This document shows, piece by piece, positions 1 to 5,410 of a stretch of 5,410 nucleotides of DNA. The stretch is taken from the NCBI GenBank assembly GCA_003452655.1, contig DMNR01000307.1:10131-15540 (forward strand), in the 5' to 3' direction. The first letter of the stretch is position 1; every line of letters starts with the position of its first letter. A program made the translations under genes and the position numbers. This DNA comes from Actinomycetota bacterium. GTDB lineage: Bacteria > Actinomycetota > Actinomycetes > S36-B12 > UBA10799. Below the pieces are notes generated by a model. That model was not told the origin of the DNA. It searched no databases and saw only the letters and a program-made list of their open reading frames with translations.

Positions 1-125
1 CAAATCTGCGATTCAGATGCCGCATTGATGGGCAACCCGCAAGCCCCAATCGAGGGGCCATAGGCGGCTGCTGACGGTCATCTCTGAAGCCGCATCAGTC
101 GCTCGTTCGTCGCTAGAGTGACGCC
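1..125. other. Upstream flank, no confident gene; two open frame tails run in from the left edge
   Basis: This stretch precedes the export operon. Two plus-strand frames are open from the window edge. Frame 1 reads 20 codons to a TAG at 61-63 and ends in residues QAPIEGP. Frame 3 reads 23 codons to a TGA at 72-74 and ends in GAIGGC. Either could be the tail of a preceding gene, possibly in the same operon, leaving a gap of 62 or 51 bases before the GTG at 126. Neither tail is long enough to show codon bias or a recognisable domain. I see no convincing -10/-35 pair: TAGAGT at 114-119 is a passable -10, but no matching -35 sits 16-18 bases upstream of it. The promoter of the operon may therefore lie left of the window. 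Confidence 0.3.
43..58 (+). other. Small GC hairpin upstream of the operon
   Basis: GCCCC at 43-47 can pair with GGGGC at 54-58 across a six-base loop (AATCGA). The five-pair stem is all G-C. No T-tract follows, so it does not look like a standard intrinsic terminator. It overlaps the two open frame tails described for 1-125. It could be an RNA stem in the leader of the transcript, or chance in GC-rich DNA. Confidence 0.2.
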
Positions 126-926
126 GTGTTTCGAGCTCGAGCGATGGCCAAACGATCCGACGAGGATCTCGACCGCCCGCTGCGTTTGGTTTCCGTTCCA
201 GCATTCGTGGGCTTGATTCTGGCGCTTCTGATCATCGCGGGTGGGGCACTGTGGCTGTTTGGTGGTCAGGTGGCTGTTCGCATACCTGCCTCCGGAGTCA
301 TCGTCAATCCACCCGAGAATGTCGACGTCGTCGCGACGGTCAATGGTGTTGTCGAGTTCGGTCCTGAGGAACTGGACAAAGCGCTGAAACAGGGTGACCC
401 GGTGGCCAAGATCAGAACGCCGGATGGAAAGCTCGTGCCGGTGCCGTCTCCGATCGCTGGCACGGTCGTATCCCAGGGCACCAGCACCAACGCACCAGTG
501 ACGCCAGGAGAAACGCTGGTCACTCTCGCTCACAACGCCGTCCCGATGATCGGGCTAGTTTTCGCCCCGACCTCGACAGTCCCGGGTATCGCTGCTGGCG
601 ATCCTGTGATGCTGACACCGGTCAGTGCCGACCCATCGAGTGAAGGCCAACTGACGGGCAAAGTGTCGGAAGTGACGCGCCTACCGGTATCTGCCGAACG
701 TGTTGAATCACTTGTGACCGACCCGGCCCTAACGGCGCAGATTATGGAAAGTGGCGTTGTGCACGAGATCACTATCACGCTGGATACCGTTGCCGGTGAT
801 CCATCGAAATTGTTGTGGACCGGCGGTCCAGGGCCTTCCAAGCCACCGGCTAGTGGCGAGATCGTCGATGCGCAGATCCAGATCGACGAGCAGTCGCCGT
901 GGCAAGCACTCGTCGGTGGCGGCTGA
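126..926 (+). CDS. HlyD-like adaptor (membrane fusion) protein of an NHLM-type peptide exporter
   Basis: A 266-residue membrane-anchored adaptor that would work with the two ABC transporters encoded downstream. It has a short basic/acidic cytoplasmic N-terminus containing the stretch LDRPLRLV, one membrane helix at about residues 27-46, and then an extracytoplasmic part. That part holds two lipoyl-like half-motifs at about 69-96 (ending QGDPVAKI) and 105-134 (SPIAGTVVSQG, then VTPGETLVTL). A beta-barrel-like region follows (EGQLTGKVSEVT, LPVSAERV), as in NHLM system secretion proteins. The two lipoyl halves are joined by only about eight residues, so the alpha-helical hairpin of classical HlyD proteins is absent. 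The start is chosen at GTG 126, with a weak AGAG 7 bases upstream; the frame has a TAG at 114-116, so it cannot start much earlier. ATG 144 (residue 7) is the main alternative and would remove only MFRARA. The stop codon overlaps the start of the PCAT gene, so the two are probably translationally coupled. Family assignment is from remembered motifs, not a database search. Confidence 0.85.
   Translation: MFRARAMAKRSDEDLDRPLRLVSVPAFVGLILALLIIAGGALWLFGGQVAVRIPASGVIVNPPENVDVVATVNGVVEFGPEELDKALKQGDPVAKIRTPDGKLVPVPSPIAGTVVSQGTSTNAPVTPGETLVTLAHNAVPMIGLVFAPTSTVPGIAAGDPVMLTPVSADPSSEGQLTGKVSEVTRLPVSAERVESLVTDPALTAQIMESGVVHEITITLDTVAGDPSKLLWTGGPGPSKPPASGEIVDAQIQIDEQSPWQALVGGG
915..919 (+). promoter_or_regulatory. 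Shine-Dalgarno-like GGTGG that favours the ATG at 926 for the PCAT gene
   Basis: GGTGG ends six bases before ATG 926, inside the last codons of the adaptor gene. The same frame also offers a GTG at 899, nine codons earlier. The ATG has this better-placed purine-rich site and forms a TGATG stop/start overlap, the usual arrangement in coupled genes. I therefore start the PCAT gene at 926. Confidence 0.5.
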
Positions 927-3139
927 TGACCGAGGTCTCCGATACCGCCACCCGCGAACCGCCCGACCTTGAGTTCACTCACGGCCTGCGACGCAATCAC
1001 GCGCGTGTTCCAACGATCTTGCAAATGGAAGCGACAGAGTGCGGCGCTGCCTCGCTCGCCATGATCCTCGCGTCACAAGGGCGGTGGGTTTCCCTCGAGG
1101 AACTGCGGGTTGAATGCGGGGTTTCACGAAATGGCGCGACTGCAAAGTCGGTCGTCGTCGCCGCTCGCCGATACGGCATGCAGGCTGGCGGCTTCAGTAT
1201 CGATCTACACCACCTTCCCGATGAGCAGTTTCCCGTCATCGCTCACTGGGACTTTGATCATTTCCTCGTCATCGAAGGAACGAGCAGCAAAGGCGTGCAG
1301 GTCAATGACCCCGCGCGCGGGCGGTGTCTGGTTCCGTGGGAAGAAGCGGACCGGTCGCTGACCGGGTTGATCCTAAGGGTCACTCCTGGGCCCGAGTTTG
1401 AAACTGGGGGTCGTCCTCCCTCGCTTCGCTCCGGTCTGGGTTGGCGATTCGCCGGCAGCGGAAAGGGTCTGGCGTATCTGATCGTCGCCGGTCTGGCGAT
1501 CGCCGTGCCCACTCTGCTTTCGCCGATGGCCTTGCAGGCGTTCGTTGACCAGTTTCTCGTTGACGGATTGAGTCAATGGGCGGTGCTTTCGGTCATCACC
1601 CTGTTCGTAGCAATGTTCCTGATGCTCTGGTTGTCGTTTCTTCAGGGAATCGTCGCAAGACAGGTGAGTCAGGTGCTGTCCGCCCGCCAGGCAACCATGC
1701 TCGTTTCGCATGCCTTGCGGTTACCGGTGTCGTTCTACGCCCAGCGATATTCCGGCGAGATCGCAGCTCGCCTTCAGTTGGTGGACAGCGTCTCGCATGT
1801 TGCTGCTGGACAGCTCATCCCGGCAGTGCTCGGGCTTGTCACCTCGGCAGCAGTCGCGGTGGCGTTATTGCTGTACGCCTGGCCGCTGGCGGTCGTGGCG
1901 ATAGTCGCGGCCGCGATAGTCGCGATCGTCCTCAAGGCGTCGAATCGGGTACGGGGAGACCAGGCGCTCAGTCTGGGCCGAGAGCAGGCAACACTTTCTG
2001 GCGCGATCTCCTACGACCTGCGCACGATCGACACACTCAAAGCCACTGGTGGCGATGAGACTGCGGTACGCAACATCTTGGGCCACATCGCGCGGCGAAA
2101 TGACGCCGAACAGACTCTCCTGAAGTCCGGGAGCATCCTCGGTTCGATTCCCGGTTTCGTTACGGCCGCGGCAGGTGCTGTCATCATCGGCATCGGTGGC
2201 GTGATGGTCGCCAAGGGTGAGCTCCTCGTCGGCCAGTTTGTGGCAGTCGTTGCTCTGCTTCCGATCTTCCTTTCGCCGCTGGGCACCTGGGTGTCGATGG
2301 GCAGCACCTTGCAGCAGGTAGGAGCGTGGCTCGCGCGTCTTGATGACCTCCTCGACCACCCCGTCGATCCTGCAGCTCCCGAGATCGGTGCGGTCACGGT
2401 TCCGATGGCGGCAACCGAAGAGAGTGGCCGACTTGAGCTGCGCGACGTTTCCTTCTCGTACGCGCCCGGATCACCACGGGCGGTCTCCGACTTGTCCCTG
2501 GTCGTTGAGCCCGGACGTCGCGTTGCGCTTGTCGGTGCATCGGGCAGCGGGAAGTCGACAGCAGCGCGGATTGCGGTTGGGTTGTTGCCGCCGACCGATG
2601 GAGAGGTGGTGGCCAACGGTGTTGTCCTGCGTGATGCTCCACCAGGATTCCTCGCTGGCCGAATCGGCTACGTCGATCAAGACATTGTGCTGTTCTCCGG
2701 GAGTATTCGCGACAACATCACACTGTTTGACGACAGCGTTCCTGACGCCGATGTTCGCGCTGCGGCGCAGGCGGCTGGTGTTCACGATGAGATCGAACGT
2801 CGCCCCGGTGGATACGACGCGATAGTTGCCGACGGCGGGCGGAATCTTTCTGGCGGTCAGCGCCAGCGAATAGAGATTGCGCGCGTCATGGTGCTGAATC
2901 CGGGAATCCTCGTTCTTGACGAAGCCACCAGTGCGCTTGATCCACTTGTGGAACAGCAGGTGATGGAAGCCGTCATCAACTCCGGTGCTGGCGTCTTGGT
3001 CGTCGCACACAGGCTGTCAACGGTGCGCGACTGCGACGAGATCATCGTCATGACGCACGGCGAAGTTGTTGAACGTGGTACGCACGCAGAACTCATGGCA
3101 CTTGCCGGGGAATACGCCCGATTGGTTGGTGCGCAATGA
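926..3139 (+). CDS. Peptidase-containing ABC transporter (C39 protease + permease + ATPase), NHLM type
   Basis: A 737-residue processing exporter. The N-terminal C39 cysteine protease (about 28-152) has all expected active-site residues: Gln33 and Cys39 in QMEATECGAASLAMIL, His112 in HWDFDHFLVIEG, and Asp128 in VNDPARG. In this family the domain cuts leader peptides after a double-glycine-type site on the cytoplasmic side. The membrane domain has six hydrophobic segments at roughly 182-205, 218-240, 298-318, 320-336, 411-429 and 437-455. The ATPase (about 501-737) shows an aromatic A-loop (FSYAPGS), Walker A GASGSGKST (537-545), Q-loop YVDQ (Gln585), signature LSGGQ (641-645), Walker B ILVLDEATSALD with Glu666, and switch His695. 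Nothing catalytic is missing. The YVDQDIVLFSGSIRDNITLFD region (Q-loop onward) resembles NHLM peptidase/permease/ATP-binding proteins more than ordinary bacteriocin exporters. The gene overlaps the adaptor by one base and the next ABC gene by four. Its peptide substrate is not visible here. Confidence 0.93.
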   Translation: MTEVSDTATREPPDLEFTHGLRRNHARVPTILQMEATECGAASLAMILASQGRWVSLEELRVECGVSRNGATAKSVVVAARRYGMQAGGFSIDLHHLPDEQFPVIAHWDFDHFLVIEGTSSKGVQVNDPARGRCLVPWEEADRSLTGLILRVTPGPEFETGGRPPSLRSGLGWRFAGSGKGLAYLIVAGLAIAVPTLLSPMALQAFVDQFLVDGLSQWAVLSVITLFVAMFLMLWLSFLQGIVARQVSQVLSARQATMLVSHALRLPVSFYAQRYSGEIAARLQLVDSVSHVAAGQLIPAVLGLVTSAAVAVALLLYAWPLAVVAIVAAAIVAIVLKASNRVRGDQALSLGREQATLSGAISYDLRTIDTLKATGGDETAVRNILGHIARRNDAEQTLLKSGSILGSIPGFVTAAAGAVIIGIGGVMVAKGELLVGQFVAVVALLPIFLSPLGTWVSMGSTLQQVGAWLARLDDLLDHPVDPAAPEIGAVTVPMAATEESGRLELRDVSFSYAPGSPRAVSDLSLVVEPGRRVALVGASGSGKSTAARIAVGLLPPTDGEVVANGVVLRDAPPGFLAGRIGYVDQDIVLFSGSIRDNITLFDDSVPDADVRAAAQAAGVHDEIERRPGGYDAIVADGGRNLSGGQRQRIEIARVMVLNPGILVLDEATSALDPLVEQQVMEAVINSGAGVLVVAHRLSTVRDCDEIIVMTHGEVVERGTHAELMALAGEYARLVGAQ
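1898..1924 (+). repeat. Short tandem direct repeat inside the PCAT membrane domain
   Basis: The 12-base unit GCGATAGTCGCG occurs at 1898-1909 and again at 1913-1924, a period of 15 bases (five codons). It encodes the Ala-Ile-Val-Ala runs of the fourth membrane segment (about residues 325-335) and uses the ATA isoleucine codon twice. It is in frame and keeps the helix hydrophobic. It is probably a small local duplication or simple low-complexity coding, with no sign of a separate function. Confidence 0.6.
3136..3139 (+). promoter_or_regulatory. ATGA stop/start overlap coupling the two ABC transporter genes
   Basis: The ATG of the second transporter (3136-3138) overlaps the TGA of the PCAT (3137-3139). 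Only a loose G/T-rich stretch (GGTTGGTG, 3124-3131) lies upstream, which is a poor ribosome binding site. Translation of the second gene probably depends on ribosomes finishing the first, which would keep the two ABC proteins in step. Confidence 0.6.
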
Positions 3140-5298
3140 GCGCGCCCACGCAAAGCTCCGACCTTCAACTGAGGGCGGCCGAACGTTCTCTGCGCGAAGG
3201 CATCAACAAAGGGGTGAAGCCACCGCGAGATCCAACCGGGAACGCGATCTTGGATGCGCTGTTGGCATGCGCCGACGAGTTGCATGTCGAGGTCGCACCT
3301 GAGCGCATCGCCTCAGCGCGACGCAGGTGGCCCGACGATGTAGTGAAGGCTGCCCGATCATTGGGCCTCACCGTGCGCCCTGTCGACCTAGGTGACGGAC
3401 CGGGCTGGTGGCGCAGCGACGTCGACGCACTTGTTGCCCGCCAGGATGGTGAATGGGTCGGGATCGTCCCGCGGCGAGGCAAGCGTGTTGTGCTGACCCA
3501 GGACGGTGTCGCCACTCGCCTTGACAGTCACAACTTCGAACTAATTGACAGGCACGCGTACAGCGTGACCCCGGTCTTGCCAGATCGCGCATGTGGACCG
3601 CGCGATATCGCCCGAATCGGTTGGAGTAGCGGCGGCAATCGAGACGTCTGGCTCATCCTCGGCTGCGCAGTAATCGCCGCCATCCTTGGCACCCTGACCC
3701 CCATCATGAGCGGTCAGATCGTTTCGCTGTACGTACCCACAGACGAGGTTGGCCGGATCATCAGCGTCGCGACCATCTTGGTCGTTGTCGCCATGATCGG
3801 TTCGGTCATCGCGGTCGTTCAGGGCCTTGTCGCGCAGCGAATGGCGGCCCGCAGTGACTTGCGGTTGAGTTCGGCGCTCTACGACCGACTCTTCCGTTTG
3901 CCGATCAAGTTTCACCGTAAGTACGAGCCCGGTGAACTAGCCCAGCGAGTGGCGGGGATCAGTGCACTGCGCGATGTTCTCGCGACTGCGCTGCCCGCAG
4001 CCATTGGCGCTGCGACGCTCTTCATCTCGAGTATGTTCGTGCTGTTCTCGCGTCTGCCGATTGTTGCGGTTCCGGTACTCGTAGTCTCAGTCCTATTTGT
4101 GATCATCGGCGGGTTCCTCCTGCGAAGCCAATACCGCGCGTCCCGCGAGTACACGGCAGAATCGCTGGAGTTATCAGGAACTCTCTTTGCGATGCTCGGG
4201 GCAATCGCCAAGATCCGGGTCGCTGGTGCCGAGAACCGAATGTATGCGCGCTGGTTGGCTGGTTATGCGCGTCAACAGCGTGCTGCGCGTGAATCCGCTG
4301 GCGTCAACATTCGACTCTCGCTTGTTACCGCCATTCCGGCTGCGGTTGTCTCATTAGTCGTCGTGTTGGTTGCGGCCAAGACGCAGCCGCCGATCGGGCT
4401 CGGAACCTTCACGACGGTATCGGCAGCGGCGGCGCAAGCTGCTGGCGCCGTCACGGTAATCCTGCCGATCGCTGCAACCCTGATCGCTTTGGTTCCTGCA
4501 GTGATTGCGGTGAGTCCGGTGCTTCGGGCGGAACCGGAGGATTCGGGCGGAGCAGCTGAAGATCCGGGCGAGCTCATCGGTGCTGTCGGTGTTGAGAACC
4601 TGAGCTTCTCGTATGAAGAAGGCGCGCCGATCTTGAACGATGTGAGCTTCACTGTGGAGCCGGGGACGATGACTGCTGTCGTCGGGCCGAGTGGTTCTGG
4701 GAAGTCCACTGTGGTTCGGCTACTGCTCGGATTGGAGACCCCTGATGAGGGCCAAGTGCTGCTTGACGGCCGCGCACTGGCTCAACTCGACAAGGTTGCT
4801 GTTCGTCAACAAATCGGTGTCGTTCCGCAGGATGCCGCTTTGGCTACTGGCTCGTTGCTGGAGAATATCGCCGGTGGTCACGCGGAGATCACCGAAGAGG
4901 TTGCCTGGCGTGCCGCTGAGGCTGCTGGTCTCGCTGATGACATCAGAGCCATGCCTATGGGTATACAGACTGTCGTCAGCGATGGCGCAGGGACATTCTC
5001 AGGCGGGCAACGTCAACGCGTCATGCTCGCTAGAGCGCTTGCCAGGCAACCCCGGATCGTCGTGCTCGATGAGGCGACATCGGCACTCGACAACACAGCT
5101 CAGGCGACCGTTGCGGCTTCCCTCGCTGCATTGCAGGCGACCTGCGTCGTGGTGGCTCACCGCCTCTCGACTATTCAACATGCGGATCAGATCATCGTTT
5201 TGGTCGACGGTTCTGTCGTTCAAGGGGGAACTTACGAAGAACTCATCGCGATCGAGGGGCCATTCAGGGATCTGGCCTCAAGGCAAACAGCTGAGTGA
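3136..5298 (+). CDS. Second NHLM-type ABC transporter (non-proteolytic N-domain + permease + ATPase)
   Basis: A 720-residue ABC half-transporter, the partner of the PCAT. Residues about 1-165 form a soluble N-terminal domain with the motif GWWRSDVDALVA (90-101) and the stretch EWVGIVPRRGKRVVL (106-120). It lacks the Cys/His/Asp set of a C39 protease. NHLM ATP-binding subunits typically carry such a domain, and I suspect a degenerate C39 fold, which is inference. Six hydrophobic segments follow at about 171-193, 208-230, 288-306, 309-330, 396-414 and 436-460. The ATPase (about 478-718) has Walker A GPSGSGKST (517-525), Q-loop VVPQ (Gln565), signature FSGGQ (621-625, Phe for the usual Leu), Walker B IVVLDEATSALDN with Glu646, and switch His675. 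The stretches GSLLENIAGG and DIRAMPMGIQTVVSDG are characteristic of this subfamily. Both ATP sites of a PCAT/ABC pair would be catalytically competent, unlike many heterodimeric exporters. It is the last gene of the operon. Confidence 0.9.
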   Translation: MSAPTQSSDLQLRAAERSLREGINKGVKPPRDPTGNAILDALLACADELHVEVAPERIASARRRWPDDVVKAARSLGLTVRPVDLGDGPGWWRSDVDALVARQDGEWVGIVPRRGKRVVLTQDGVATRLDSHNFELIDRHAYSVTPVLPDRACGPRDIARIGWSSGGNRDVWLILGCAVIAAILGTLTPIMSGQIVSLYVPTDEVGRIISVATILVVVAMIGSVIAVVQGLVAQRMAARSDLRLSSALYDRLFRLPIKFHRKYEPGELAQRVAGISALRDVLATALPAAIGAATLFISSMFVLFSRLPIVAVPVLVVSVLFVIIGGFLLRSQYRASREYTAESLELSGTLFAMLGAIAKIRVAGAENRMYARWLAGYARQQRAARESAGVNIRLSLVTAIPAAVVSLVVVLVAAKTQPPIGLGTFTTVSAAAAQAAGAVTVILPIAATLIALVPAVIAVSPVLRAEPEDSGGAAEDPGELIGAVGVENLSFSYEEGAPILNDVSFTVEPGTMTAVVGPSGSGKSTVVRLLLGLETPDEGQVLLDGRALAQLDKVAVRQQIGVVPQDAALATGSLLENIAGGHAEITEEVAWRAAEAAGLADDIRAMPMGIQTVVSDGAGTFSGGQRQRVMLARALARQPRIVVLDEATSALDNTAQATVAASLAALQATCVVVAHRLSTIQHADQIIVLVDGSVVQGGTYEELIAIEGPFRDLASRQTAE

Positions 5299-5312
5299 AC
5301 CGACGGCAGTTC

Positions 5313-5410
5313 CTAGTTGGCCGCCGAGGCAGGCAGTAGCTGCCGAGCACCTCGTTTGATCGCCACGGTAAACGCCAGCCAGGCGAGTGCCGCGATGATC
5401 GCGCCGATGA
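5313..5410 (-). CDS. Partial convergent gene: C-terminal membrane helix and basic tail, function unknown
   Basis: Read on the minus strand from the right edge, one frame is open for 31 codons to a TAG whose complement is at 5313-5315. The peptide begins with a hydrophobic stretch IGAIIAALAWLAFTVAI, followed by a basic tail KRGARQLLPASAAN. This looks like the last membrane helix of an integral membrane protein with a positively charged cytoplasmic end. The rest of the gene lies outside the window, so no family can be named. The stop lies 14 bases from the stop of the second ABC gene (tail to tail), the normal end-of-operon arrangement. Too little is visible to tie it to the export system, although a membrane-bound immunity or CAAX-type protease gene would be plausible there. 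Confidence 0.5.
   Translation of the reverse strand, partial: IGAIIAALAWLAFTVAIKRGARQLLPASAAN
5332..5344. other. Short inverted repeat just beyond the convergent stop codons
   Basis: GGCAG (5332-5336) and CTGCC (5340-5344) flank a three-base loop TAG. It lies 33 bases past the ABC gene stop and within the coding end of the minus-strand gene. It could help end transcription of the operon, but the stem is only five pairs and no T-run follows on either strand. I do not call it a terminator. Confidence 0.2.

Noticed and set aside
49..61. A 13-base exact match (ATCGAGGGGCCAT) between 49-61 and 5251-5263, near the two ends of the operon
   Set aside because: It looks like possible flanking repeats of a mobile element, but the second copy is inside the coding end of the ABC gene. 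The match does not extend, and one such match is not surprising in a window this size with skewed composition.
71..119. CTGACG (71-76) and TAGAGT (114-119) as a -35/-10 promoter pair
   Set aside because: The spacing between the boxes is 37 bases, far from the 16-18 needed, and no better -35 is present at the right distance.
899..925. Earlier GTG start for the PCAT gene, adding nine residues
   Set aside because: It would overlap the adaptor by 28 bases and add a basic stretch (MASTRRWRL) not needed by the C39 domain. ATG 926 has a better-spaced GGTGG and a tight stop/start overlap.
1576..2058. A 160-codon plus-strand open frame inside the PCAT membrane domain
   Set aside because: The overlapping frame encodes a coherent ABC membrane domain. 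This one gives a Gly/Arg-rich translation with no structure and no ribosome binding site.
1865..2616. Two minus-strand open frames of 164 and 201 codons opposite the PCAT gene
   Set aside because: Both are antisense shadows of conserved coding sequence and have low-complexity Arg/Ser/Thr-rich translations.
4691..5359. A 222-codon open frame on the plus strand, overlapping the ATPase end of the second transporter
   Set aside because: It lies out of frame inside a region encoding Walker A, signature, Walker B and H-loop motifs. Its translation is rich in Arg, Ser, Leu and Cys with no recognisable domain, as expected for a shadow frame in GC-rich DNA.

Overview
The window carries one tightly packed plus-strand operon of three export genes, flanked by about 125 bases of upstream DNA and by the tail of a convergent minus-strand gene. 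The three genes are an HlyD-like membrane fusion (adaptor) protein, a peptidase-containing ABC transporter with an N-terminal C39 protease (PCAT type), and a second complete ABC transporter half with a non-proteolytic N-terminal domain. This trio, in this order, is the export apparatus known as the NHLM/NHLP (nitrile hydratase leader microcin/peptide) bacteriocin-type secretion system. It is normally found beside genes for ribosomally made, modified peptides (RiPPs) with double-glycine leaders.

Organism: the DNA is GC-rich by eye, the first gene probably starts with GTG, Shine-Dalgarno sequences are weak and genes overlap by 1-4 bases. The adaptor lacks the long helical hairpin that usually reaches an outer-membrane channel of the TolC type. 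Together these suggest a high-GC bacterium without a TolC-type partner, perhaps an actinobacterium. This is inference; no marker gene in the window fixes the taxonomy.

Layout: 1-125 has no confidently callable gene. It holds two short reading-frame tails that run in from the left edge, and one small GC hairpin. The adaptor (126-926) overlaps the PCAT start by one base (TGATG). The PCAT (926-3139) overlaps the second transporter by four bases (ATGA). The second transporter (3136-5298) ends 14 bases before the stop codon of a minus-strand gene (5313 onward), of which only a C-terminal hydrophobic helix and a basic tail are visible.

How they work together (family knowledge plus inference): the C39 domain of the PCAT would cut the leader from a precursor peptide after a double-glycine-type site on the cytoplasmic side. 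The two ABC proteins would drive export, and the membrane-anchored adaptor would sit against them on the outer face. All catalytic residues visible in the protease and in both ATPases are intact, so the machine looks functional. No precursor peptide, modifying enzyme or immunity gene can be identified in the window. The cargo, which decides what this system really does, must lie outside it, most likely just upstream.
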